Position numbers and translations under genes: made by a program
From: Bradyrhizobium sp. CSS354
GTDB taxonomy: Bacteria; Pseudomonadota; Alphaproteobacteria; Rhizobiales; Xanthobacteraceae
Assembly (NCBI RefSeq): GCF_029051725.1
Contig: NZ_JAACFU010000002.1
Span: 434,001 to 498,000 of the forward strand
DNA length: 64,000 nucleotides
Direction: 5' to 3'
Shown: positions 57,435-64,000 of the stretch, in pieces
Position numbering within the stretch: position 1 is the first letter of the stretch
Layout of the letters: every line of letters begins with the position of its first letter
Notes under the pieces: model-generated
Databases searched by the model: none
Told to the model about the DNA's origin: nothing
The model's input: the letters and a program-made list of their open reading frames with translations, nothing else

Positions 57435-57890
57435 CTAACTTACAATTGGTTCGGCGGCAGCTTCCTTGAGGCCAGCTGCCGCTTGGGCTGCAAGCCCGCG
57501 CGCGGCTTCCTGTGAATCCAGAAATTCATCGATTGCATGGACTCTGCCCCACCGCAGGGTGAACACGTGGAGACCGCGGTTGACGTACAAGCCGTCGCCA
57601 TCGAGCAGCGTTGCGGTGCCGTCCCACTCGACAAACACGGTGGTGTTCCAGGGCCAGCCCTTCACCCACACGTTGTTGATCTTAATCTGGAGAGTTGGCA
57701 GGACGCGTCCGAGCCGCTCGAACCAGCGGCGCAGGGCGGCTTTGTCGTGGCGCTCCCCACCCAGCGCGTGATTGCCGGAAACACGGTGATGGACGTGCGG
57801 CACGGCCCCGTTCACCACTTCATCCCAGCGATGGTTGTTGACATGGTCGAAGCTCTTTCGGATTTCTTGCTCGACAATGTAGCTGTACAT
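57435..57890 (-). CDS. SnoaL/NTF2-like protein
   Basis: 151 residues. An NTF2-like cone is suggested by SYIVEQEIRKSFDHVNNHRW at the start, VPHVHHRVSGNHALGGERHD and FERLGRVLPTLQIKINNVWV, and the C-terminal NRGLHVFTLRWGRVHAIDEF. Members are isomerases, cyclases or non-catalytic ligand binders; no specific activity can be assigned. ATG 57890 has GGAGAA upstream; the longer frame runs into the adaptor remnant. It sits between two RND ruins, either inserted there or a survivor of that locus. Confidence 0.75.
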   Translation of the reverse strand: MYSYIVEQEIRKSFDHVNNHRWDEVVNGAVPHVHHRVSGNHALGGERHDKAALRRWFERLGRVLPTLQIKINNVWVKGWPWNTTVFVEWDGTATLLDGDGLYVNRGLHVFTLRWGRVHAIDEFLDSQEAARGLAAQAAAGLKEAAAEPIVS

Positions 57891-57915
57891 ATAGCTTCTC
57901 CAACGGTTAGCGCGG

Positions 57916-58281
57916 TTAGATTGAGACCAGGCAGTTGCTCCGGCTTCCAGCGGTGGTCCTGACGCGGGCGCCCTCCTGCGGGAGGTGAGCGCCGAGCGAA
58001 ACGATCGCATCACCAGAGGTCAACCCGGAGATCACGGCCGTTTCGTCTGTCACCCGAACAAGTTTGATCGGCCGAAAGCTTACGGTAAGGTATCCGCGCC
58101 CCGATGGATGCCGGTGAAGCCACGCTACGATCCGGTAATCCGCGCCGCGGCCGCGATCCTGACGACCGGTGCTTCCTGTCTCGGGTCGCCCACGGCGGAG
58201 GCTGCCGGCGCGCGAAGCGCAACGAATGCGGCCACCGCGCATCAGGACGCTCCCAAGCTCGATCACGGGTCGCGCTCTCAT
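57916..58281 (-). pseudogene. Internally deleted RND efflux adaptor (membrane fusion protein)
   Basis: The N-terminal end is recognisable in one frame (VGDPRQEAPVVRIAAAARIT, stop at TAG soon after) and the C-terminal end in another (VSFRPIKLVRVTDETAVISG then LTSGDAIVSLGAHLPQEG). Such ends normally stand about 250 codons apart; here they are about 40 bp apart, so the middle is deleted and the frame broken. It is divergent from a TetR gene, the usual layout of TetR-controlled RND operons. Confidence 0.75.
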
Positions 58282-58367
58282 ACGATCGCCTCATACCAGA
58301 TAGATTGCGCTCGAGCTCTATATCGAATAATAGATGTTGAACGCAATCCAAATTTGGAGACCCAGTG

Positions 58368-58946
58368 ATGCGAGTGAGTCGCAATCAGGCTGAGGAAAAC
58401 CGGCAAAACGTCATCAACGTCGCAAGCCGCCTGTTTCGGTCGCGGGGATTTGACGGCATCGGGCTCAAGGACCTGATGGAAGCTGCCGGGCTGACCCAAG
58501 GCGCATTCTACAAGCAGTTTGAGTCGAAGGAGGACCTGGCCACGCAGGCGTCGGCGCGCGCGCTGGAGAGCGCCACACTTCGGTGGTCGACGGCCATCGC
58601 CGCGGCCCCTGAGGATCCCCTGCGGGCAGTGATGGGGTTCTATCTCAGCATGGATCATCGCGACGAAAAGATGGACGGCTGCCCGATCGTGGCGCTCGGC
58701 TCCGATGTGGCCAGACAGAGCAGCGAGGTGAAAGCGTCGTTTGAAGGCGGGATCAAAGCTCATATCGAAATCCTCAGCCGGCTGATCGCTGAAACGAGCG
58801 ACGAAGAATCCAGGAGCAAAGCCATGGCCGTTCTTTCGACAATGGTCGGGGCGTTGACACTCTCACGCGTTGTCAACGATCCCGATCTCGCTCAGGCCTT
58901 TCTGAAAACGGCGTCGCGACAGATTCGCGACACTGTCGCCGCTTGA
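58368..58946 (+). CDS. TetR-family transcriptional regulator
   Basis: 192 residues. Helix-turn-helix NRQNVINVASRLFRSRGFDG, then DLMEAAGLTQGAFYKQFESK (about residues 30-52). It resembles the TetR protein at 39669 in the C-terminal stretch (MDGCPIVALGSDVARQSSE versus PKHGCALPTLAVDIARSGSS). ATG 58368 is preferred over the GTG just before it because of GGAG at 8-nt spacing. A weak TCTAT/ATAGA inverted repeat lies upstream at 58317-58334. It probably once controlled the ruined efflux operon and now lies 35 bp before the iron alcohol dehydrogenase gene. Confidence 0.86.
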   Translation: MRVSRNQAEENRQNVINVASRLFRSRGFDGIGLKDLMEAAGLTQGAFYKQFESKEDLATQASARALESATLRWSTAIAAAPEDPLRAVMGFYLSMDHRDEKMDGCPIVALGSDVARQSSEVKASFEGGIKAHIEILSRLIAETSDEESRSKAMAVLSTMVGALTLSRVVNDPDLAQAFLKTASRQIRDTVAA

Positions 58947-58981
58947 GGACCGGTGCTCGATAACTCACAGGGACAACGCAA

Positions 58982-60142
58982 ATGCGCAAAGCAGGGATAC
59001 ACAATTTTCCGGCAATAGATCGTGTCGTATACGGCAAAGCTGCGTCTGACGCCTTGAACGATGAAGCGGTGCGGCTGGATGCCAAGCGCATCTTCCTGAT
59101 CGTCAGCCGCACCTTGAACACCAGGACCGACGAGATCGAGAAGATCCGGCGCGCGCTCGGCGAAAGACATGTCGCGACCTTCGATGGAATTGCAGAGCAC
59201 ACCACGCGCAAGCAAGCTGCCGAGGTTGCCCGTCAAGCCAAGGATGCCGGAGCCGACCTGGTCGTCGCCGTCGGCGGAGGCTCGGCGATCGACCTCGCCA
59301 AGATCGTCATCATGGCGATGGAACATGACATCGCCGACGAAGCGGGTTTCGATCCCTTCCCGATGGGGCCTGGGGTCACCGTCTCACCGTTCCGATCGCC
59401 AAAAATTCGACAGATCGCGGTGCCGTCGACGCTGAATGGCGGCGAATACAATGCAGCAGCGCTTGTCACGGATGAACGCAACAGGCTGAAGCAGATTTTC
59501 TTTCATCCCCGGATGATGCCGGTGGCGATCATTCTCGACCCTGCGCTCACCGTTCATACGCCTTCCAAGCTGTGGATGGGATCGGGAACGCGCTCGATGG
59601 ATCACGGCATTGAAGCCTTGTGCTCCCCTGCCGGCACCCCGCTCGCCGACGAGGTCGTCCTGGCGGGCATCCGCACCCTGCGCGACGGAATGCTCCGGAC
59701 CTTGCAGCAACCTGATGATCTGGAGGCGCGCCGACTGTCCCAATACGGCGCGTGGCTCGCCGCTTTCGGCCTCCAGGCGCGGGTACCGATGGGAGCCAGT
59801 CACGGCATTGGCCATGTGCTCGGCGGAACGTTCGGCGTTCCGCACTACTATTGCACACCGGTCATCATGCCGAGCCTGCTTCGTTACAACAAGCCGTTCA
59901 CTGAGGATGCGCAGCAACGCCTGGCGACGGCCCTTGGCGAGCCCGGTATGGAAGCCGCCGCCGCCTTCGCGCAATTCACCAAGAAACTTGGATTGCCCGG
60001 CCGTCTTGCCGACGTCGGGATTGGCGAAGACAAGTTTGACCAGATTAGCAAGATTGCAATCAATCATCGCTTCGTCCTGGCCAATCCGCGGCCATTCAAA
60101 AGCGAAGCCGACATCCTCGATCTGCTGCGAATGGCCGCTTAG
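58982..60142 (+). CDS. Iron-containing alcohol dehydrogenase / maleylacetate reductase family
   Basis: 386 residues. The NAD-binding glycine motif is AVGGGSAIDLAKIV (about residue 98). The metal-binding histidine region is MDHGIEALCSPAG (about 208) and MGASHGIGHVLGGTFGVPH (about 271). In this fold maleylacetate reductases use reduced or altered metal ligation; here HGIEA and HGIGH keep histidines, so either a true Fe-alcohol dehydrogenase or a maleylacetate reductase is possible. It lies 35 bp after a TetR gene. No ring-cleavage dioxygenase is nearby to decide. Confidence 0.84.
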   Translation: MRKAGIHNFPAIDRVVYGKAASDALNDEAVRLDAKRIFLIVSRTLNTRTDEIEKIRRALGERHVATFDGIAEHTTRKQAAEVARQAKDAGADLVVAVGGGSAIDLAKIVIMAMEHDIADEAGFDPFPMGPGVTVSPFRSPKIRQIAVPSTLNGGEYNAAALVTDERNRLKQIFFHPRMMPVAIILDPALTVHTPSKLWMGSGTRSMDHGIEALCSPAGTPLADEVVLAGIRTLRDGMLRTLQQPDDLEARRLSQYGAWLAAFGLQARVPMGASHGIGHVLGGTFGVPHYYCTPVIMPSLLRYNKPFTEDAQQRLATALGEPGMEAAAAFAQFTKKLGLPGRLADVGIGEDKFDQISKIAINHRFVLANPRPFKSEADILDLLRMAA

Positions 60143-60279
60143 CTATCAATCAGCAAAGTATCTCCACACCGATAGTTACGCGAAGCCGCAACGTGCGATT
60201 GGCTCATCAGAACAAAAACACCTGTTGAACTCGTGGAGGCCGCTGGAGCGCGCCACAACACGCTGCTTGCGTAAGCCTG

Positions 60280-60645
60280 TGGGATTCACACCCTGATAGG
60301 GGGTAAGTGGGTGCCGCAACTCAGGTCGACGCGCCAAACCAAGCCAAATTGCGCGGCAGCCGCCGGCCACACTACCCCCACTCGATTGTTGAGCAGAAAG
60401 TTTCGTCCTTGTTCTACAAGCACAAATCTCCACATCTGACGGACATATCCCGATGGTATATCCGCTGCAATTTTCGATCTCGAATTCACAGGATAATTTG
60501 CGCTGTTCGAAGTATCGGCGATATGGCTACCTGTCGGAGACGATCGACGAATAGTCTACAGAAGTGGCGGAAATCGCCACTTCTTGAACTGCCACAGTAT
60601 CAATTCAAAATACCGTCAGTGATGCGGAAAGCGACGGTTCGGCCC
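60280..60645 (+). repeat. Dispersed imperfect repeat, copy 2
   Basis: Aligns with 29011-29395 from GTGG(G/A)AT through GCCGCAACT(C)(A/G)GGTCGACGC, GCCAAATTGCGCGGCAGCCG, the TATATCCGCTGC block and CGAATTCACAGG to the final AAAATACCGTCAGTGAT. It differs in carrying a hairpin at 60560-60584 (10-bp arms AGAAGTGGCG and complement) not seen in copy 1. It fills most of the 524-bp gap between the iron alcohol dehydrogenase and the amidase. Confidence 0.7.
60560..60584. terminator. Hairpin inside repeat copy 2
   Basis: Perfect 10-bp arms with a 5-nt loop (GAAAT). The plus side is followed by TGAACT rather than a U-run, so a rho-independent terminator is uncertain. It lies between convergent genes, 418 bp after the iron alcohol dehydrogenase stop. 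Confidence 0.4.
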
Positions 60646-60666
60646 CTGAGCCGGGCCGACATAGGT

Positions 60667-62070
60667 TCAATCGATCAGAGCACGCCGGGTGTGCCAGTCC
60701 GTCACCGATTGGAAGGCATGCCCGGAGCGGGCGAGCACATCCTCGGACAGATGAGGGCCGACCAGTTGCATGCTCAGCGGTAGGCCGTCCGACGCTATGC
60801 CGTTCGGCAGCGTGATCGTCGGGCTGCCGGAGAAGTCGAACACCGCGGTGAAGCGCAGGATGCTGAGCAGCACACCCGGATCTGCGCCGTATTCCCCCAT
60901 CTTGGTTAGCGTCGGGATCGGCACGGGCATGGTGGGAATGAGCAGCAGGTCGACGTCACGGAACAACGCGGAGAGGCTGCCGCAGAACTTCAGGCGCTCG
61001 TGATGGATCTGCGCGATCTCGACGCCGCTCATTGACCTCCCCTGCTCGATCAGCTGCGCCAGATCGGGGCCGTATTCCGACTTCCGCGACGGATAGGTCT
61101 CGAGATGCGCCTCCGCGGTCTCAATCGAGCACATCGGAATCCACATGCTCACGAGCTTCTCATAGGCCGGAAACTTGACCTCGCGGATGTCGGCCCCCAG
61201 CGCCGCAAGCGTCCGCTCGGCGTCCAGCAGCGCGGCGACCACCTGCGGATCGATCCCATTCTGGGTGTAGCTGCGGTCCATGCCGATCCGTAAGCCTCGA
61301 ATGCCGTCTCCGATCGCGGCTAGATAGTTCGACACCGGCGCCTGCAGCGCCGTCGGGTCGTTGACATCCGCTCCCGCGATCACGCCAAGCATGGCGGCCG
61401 CATCGGCTGCGCTTCGACACATCGGCCCGACGTGGTCGAGCGAGTCCGCCAGGGGAAAGATGCCGTGACGGCTGACGCGTCCCCAGGTCGGCTTGATGCC
61501 GGTCAGCCCGCAGGTCGCGGACGGAAACCGGATCGAGCCGCCGGTGTCGCTACCGATCGAGCCGAAGCAGAGCCCCGCCGAGGTCGCCACGCCCGATCCG
61601 CTCGAGGAGGAGCCGACCCAGTAGTCGACGTTCCAGGGATTGAGCGGCGCCTGATCGTCCGGATGGTGACTGGTGTAGGCACCCTCGGTCATCTTCAGCT
61701 TGCCGAGCGTAACGGCGCCGGCATGCTCGAGCCGGTCCACGATCGTCGCATTGAAGGACGGGACGAACTTGGCGTGGATCGTGGTGCCGCCCGCCGTCGG
61801 CGCAAAGGTGGTGTAGCAGAGATCCTTCAGCCCGATCGGCACGCCGTGTAGCGGCCCGCGCCAGATCCCTTTCGCGAGCTCCGCGTCACAAACTTTCGCC
61901 CGAGCCATGGCGCGCTCGGCGAGGACGAGTGCGTAGCCGTGAAACCTGCCGTCGAGCTTCTCGATCCGGCTCAGCATGGCCTCCGTCACCTTCGACGGCA
62001 GGAGCTCACCCCGGCGGAACAGTTCGGAGAGTTCGGTGATCTGCTTGTAGTGGATTGGATCGGTGGACAT
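60667..62070 (-). CDS. Amidase-signature family hydrolase
   Basis: 467 residues, full length for the family. The Ser-cisSer-Lys triad is recognisable: lysine in GVPIGLKDLCYTTFAPTAGG (about residue 80), the serine-rich loop VGSSSSGSGVATSAGLCFGS (about 150) and the nucleophile region SDTGGSIRFPSATCGL (about 172). It hydrolyses a carboxamide or a urea-like bond such as allophanate. It is on the same strand as an SDR and transport ATPases like those for urea or short amides, so it may act on the imported amide. Confidence 0.88.
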   Translation of the reverse strand: MSTDPIHYKQITELSELFRRGELLPSKVTEAMLSRIEKLDGRFHGYALVLAERAMARAKVCDAELAKGIWRGPLHGVPIGLKDLCYTTFAPTAGGTTIHAKFVPSFNATIVDRLEHAGAVTLGKLKMTEGAYTSHHPDDQAPLNPWNVDYWVGSSSSGSGVATSAGLCFGSIGSDTGGSIRFPSATCGLTGIKPTWGRVSRHGIFPLADSLDHVGPMCRSAADAAAMLGVIAGADVNDPTALQAPVSNYLAAIGDGIRGLRIGMDRSYTQNGIDPQVVAALLDAERTLAALGADIREVKFPAYEKLVSMWIPMCSIETAEAHLETYPSRKSEYGPDLAQLIEQGRSMSGVEIAQIHHERLKFCGSLSALFRDVDLLLIPTMPVPIPTLTKMGEYGADPGVLLSILRFTAVFDFSGSPTITLPNGIASDGLPLSMQLVGPHLSEDVLARSGHAFQSVTDWHTRRALID

Positions 62071-62109
62071 TGGAGGCTCTTCTTCTTGGTGTTATTCTCA
62101 ACTGAACGA

Positions 62110-62250
62110 CAAACTCGGTGCACCTCGCCCGCTCGCGGGAGAGGTCGCGCCGCTGCACGGATAAGGGCTTTCTCCTCTTGGGGATTCCCGACGCGGAGAC
62201 ACCCTCTCGCCGATCCTCCCCCGCAGGCGGGGGGAGAAAGCGCGATGCGC
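62110..62250. repeat. Palindromic GC-rich intergenic element
   Basis: The gap between the SDR and amidase genes holds CTCGCCCGCTCGCGGGAG-like and CTCCCCCGC/GCGGGGGGAG (62216-62236) inverted repeats, separated by TTCTCC- and CTCTCGCC-rich sequence. This resembles the dispersed palindromic units common between genes in Bradyrhizobium. It could fold in RNA from either strand. Confidence 0.5.
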
Positions 62251-62258
62251 TCGCGGCC

Positions 62259-63020
62259 CTAGAACTGCACGCCGCGCGTGAGCGCGCCATCGACCACGAG
62301 GTTGGTCCCCGTAATGAAGCTTGCAGCCTTGCTGGCGAGGAACACCGCACCGTTCGCCATTTCCTGCGGCGTGCCCATGCGGCCGGTCGGGTTCAGCGCA
62401 AGTGCAGCCTTGTACAGCTCGGGATTGCCATCCTTGATCTGGTTCCAGACGCCTCCCTCGAAATAAGTGTTGCCCGGCGAGACCGAGTTGGCGCGGATGC
62501 CCTTGCCAGCAAGCTGGAATGCGAGCCCTTGCGTGTAGTGGATGATCGCGGCTTTGAACGTGCCATAGGGCCCGCTGGCGAAATCGACCTCGCGGCCCGA
62601 CACGCTGGAGATGGTGACGATCGCGGCGGCCTTGCTCTTCTCCAGATACGGCATCGCCGCATTGACCAGCCGCACAGTGCCCATCATGTCGGTGGAGAAC
62701 TCCTTCTCCCAGCTCTCCTCGTCCTGCCCGATCGACAACGCGCTGACATTGGCGACGACGACGTCGATGCCGCCGAGCCTGGAGGCCATATCCTCTACCC
62801 AGGCCTTGAGCGCCGGGCCGTTGGAAACGTCGACCGAGCTGCCGAACGCGGCGACGCCCTTCGCCTTGATCGCGGTGACCGCGTTGTCGACGTCGGCCTG
62901 GTTGCGCGAGCAGATGCCGACATTGGCGCCTTCGGCCGCAAACGTGTCGGCGATCGCCCTGCCGATGCCCTTGGTGCTGCCCGTGACGAGAACCCTTGCT
63001 CCCTTGAGTCCCAGATCCAT
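62259..63020 (-). CDS. SDR-family oxidoreductase (classical)
   Basis: 253 residues. Cofactor motif VTGSTKGIGRAIADTFAAEG (about residue 10), VVVANVSALSIG in place of the usual NAG, and the catalytic serine in TISSVSGRE. The catalytic pair is GPYGTFKAAI, that is tyrosine and lysine at YxxxK spacing. It is thus a functional-looking SDR, unlike those of the CoA island. ATG 63020 has GGGAGG 8 nt upstream; the ATG at 63026 is too close to it. It follows the ABC ATPase gene by 46 bp. Confidence 0.87.
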   Translation of the reverse strand: MDLGLKGARVLVTGSTKGIGRAIADTFAAEGANVGICSRNQADVDNAVTAIKAKGVAAFGSSVDVSNGPALKAWVEDMASRLGGIDVVVANVSALSIGQDEESWEKEFSTDMMGTVRLVNAAMPYLEKSKAAAIVTISSVSGREVDFASGPYGTFKAAIIHYTQGLAFQLAGKGIRANSVSPGNTYFEGGVWNQIKDGNPELYKAALALNPTGRMGTPQEMANGAVFLASKAASFITGTNLVVDGALTRGVQF

Positions 63021-63066
63021 GTTCATTTCCTCCCTATCGACGACTTCAAGACACGCATGCTGCCAT

Positions 63067-63792
63067 TCAGAGCAGAAGCTGTTCGCGGACGTTCTCCTCG
63101 TTGACCTCGGCGCCTGCCAGCGACTGCGTAATCTTGCCCTTCTCCATGATGTAGCAGCGCTCGGCGACCGCCAGGATCGTGTCGAGGTTCTGCTCGACGA
63201 AGATGATGGTGGTTCCGAGCTCGTTGCGGAACGACCGCAGCGCCTCGCAGATGTGCTGGACGATCGACGGCTGGATGCCCTCGGACGGCTCGTCCAGGAT
63301 CATGAGCGACGGATTGCCGATCAGCGCCCGGCCGATGGCGAGCTGCTGCTGCTCGCCGCCCGACATGGTGCCCGCGGCCTGCCGGCGACGCTCCTTCAGC
63401 CGCGGAAAATATTCATAGACGAGCTCCGGCAGCTTCTTGCCGCCGGGGCCGCCGATCAGCTCTCCGACCTGAAGATTCTCCTCGACGGTCATCTGTGGAA
63501 ACACGTCGCGCCCTTGCGGGATGTAGCCGAAGCCGGCCCGCGCCCGTGCATCGGCTTCCAGCGCCGTGACGTCCTGCTCCATGAACTGTATCGTGCCGCG
63601 CCACGTCTGCAGCAGGCCGATCAGGCATCGCATCAAGGTCGATTTGCCGACCCCGTTGCGGCCGATCACGCCGACAATCTCGCCGCGCGCGACCGACATG
63701 GTGACTCCCTGCAGGATCGGCGTCGCACCATATCCGGCCCATAATTCCGATACGTGCAAAATCCGGTCGGTGGGTTTGGGCTTAGTGAGCAT
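63067..63792 (-). CDS. ABC transporter ATP-binding protein, LivF/UrtE type
   Basis: 241 residues. Walker A GRNGVGKSTLM (about residue 45), Q-loop YIPQGRDVFPQ (about 92), signature MSGGEQQQLAIGRAL (about 140) and Walker B LMILDEPSEGIQP (about 163). The GVGKSTLMR form and the RAGFGYIPQGRDVFPQ stretch fit UrtE of urea/amide importers as well as LivF. ATG 63792 overlaps the stop of the upstream ATPase by 11 nt; the longer frame is internal to that gene. It works with the next ATPase, and with permeases lying outside the window. Confidence 0.9.
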   Translation of the reverse strand: MLTKPKPTDRILHVSELWAGYGATPILQGVTMSVARGEIVGVIGRNGVGKSTLMRCLIGLLQTWRGTIQFMEQDVTALEADARARAGFGYIPQGRDVFPQMTVEENLQVGELIGGPGGKKLPELVYEYFPRLKERRRQAAGTMSGGEQQQLAIGRALIGNPSLMILDEPSEGIQPSIVQHICEALRSFRNELGTTIIFVEQNLDTILAVAERCYIMEKGKITQSLAGAEVNEENVREQLLL

Positions 63793-64000
63793 GGGTCTTG
63801 CCGAGATAGATTTCCGCGACCTTCTCGTCCTGCAAGATGCTCTCGAGATCACCGCGCGCAAAGATCTTGCCGAGATGCAGCACCGTGACGCGCTGGGCCA
63901 CCTGGCGTACGAAGGCCATGTCGTGCTCGACGACCAGCACCGTCATTCCCTCGGCATTGAACGATTTGATCAGCTCCCCGGTCTTGTAGGTTTCTTCCGG
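63782..64000 (-). CDS. C-terminal end of ABC ATP-binding protein, LivG/UrtD type (partial)
   Basis: 72 codons run in from the right edge and stop at TAA (63782-63784). They include MTVLVVEHDMAFVRQVAQRV, the H-loop histidine region, and end in the EIYLGK-type tail typical of UrtD and LivG. It is the second ATPase of the importer and precedes the UrtE/LivF-type gene with an 11-nt overlap. Confidence 0.88.
   Translation of the reverse strand, partial: PEETYKTGELIKSFNAEGMTVLVVEHDMAFVRQVAQRVTVLHLGKIFARGDLESILQDEKVAEIYLGKTHAH

Noticed and set aside
60307..60783. 158-codon plus-strand frame across repeat copy 2
   Set aside because: It runs through the hairpin and into the antisense of the amidase gene. 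Part of the translated repeat is similar in copy 1, but alternative frames are open too, so coding is not supported.

Overview
The window is high-GC DNA of the kind found in Bradyrhizobium and close relatives (Alphaproteobacteria). The evidence is dense operons with ATGA start/stop overlaps, many ABC and TctC-type binding proteins, several acyl-CoA catabolism genes, and a furan-acid gene set that I recall being predicted in Bradyrhizobium. No rRNA, tRNA, CRISPR array or intact insertion sequence is visible. It reads as a catabolic accessory region made of several independent modules, with single-base frameshifts and gene ruins between them.

Region 1 (1-2.8 kb) holds the end of an unknown gene, an AAA+ ATPase and a DEDDh exonuclease, all coupled. 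Region 2 (2.8-12 kb) is a carbohydrate module on the minus strand: binding protein, two permeases, Zn-dehydrogenase, ATPase, PfkB kinase and a LacD-type aldolase. A divergent LacI regulator and an SDR face it. Two palindromes of LacI/GalR type lie in the divergent gap. The kinase resembles sulfofructose kinase YihV, so a sulfo-sugar or related ketose/polyol pathway is possible. A decayed MetE-like gene follows (12.3-13.2 kb).

Region 3 (13.5-29 kb) is a full hydroxymethylfurfural/furoate set. It comprises GMC oxidase (HmfH), MFS transporter, HmfE, HmfD and the three-subunit molybdenum furoyl-CoA dehydrogenase (HmfC, HmfB, HmfA). It also has an AraC regulator, UbiD decarboxylase (HmfF) and UbiX (HmfG), with a divergent LysR gene and a TctC-type binding protein. 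The large HmfA subunit carries a fused CoxG-like domain. Inferred route: HMF to furandicarboxylate to furoate to furoyl-CoA to hydroxyfuroyl-CoA to 2-oxoglutarate.

Region 4 (29.5-57 kb) is a large CoA-dependent catabolic island of unknown substrate. It has two AMP-forming ligases, two LivJ-type binding proteins (one broken), paired acyl-CoA dehydrogenases, two thiolases, two enoyl-CoA hydratases (one broken), a nitronate monooxygenase-like protein, a type III CoA-transferase, a GST and a DsbA/HCCA-isomerase-like protein. It also has an Old Yellow Enzyme, a molybdopterin oxidoreductase and four paralogous SDRs that lack the usual catalytic tyrosine. Four promoter regions in it share one operator, GTTC-N7-GAAC followed by T(C)GTCAA, placed between putative -35 and -10 boxes. 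An HxlR-type regulator sits beside one copy. A TetR gene has its own palindrome facing a thiolase gene.

Region 5 (57-60.2 kb) holds ruins of an RND efflux operon around a SnoaL-like gene, a TetR gene and an iron alcohol dehydrogenase/maleylacetate reductase. Region 6 (60.6-64 kb) has an amidase, an SDR and the ATPases of a urea/amide or branched-chain amino acid type ABC transporter, the last running off the end. A diverged dispersed repeat of about 370 bp occurs at 29.0 and 60.3 kb, at the borders of region 4, with a short core also at 13.25 kb.
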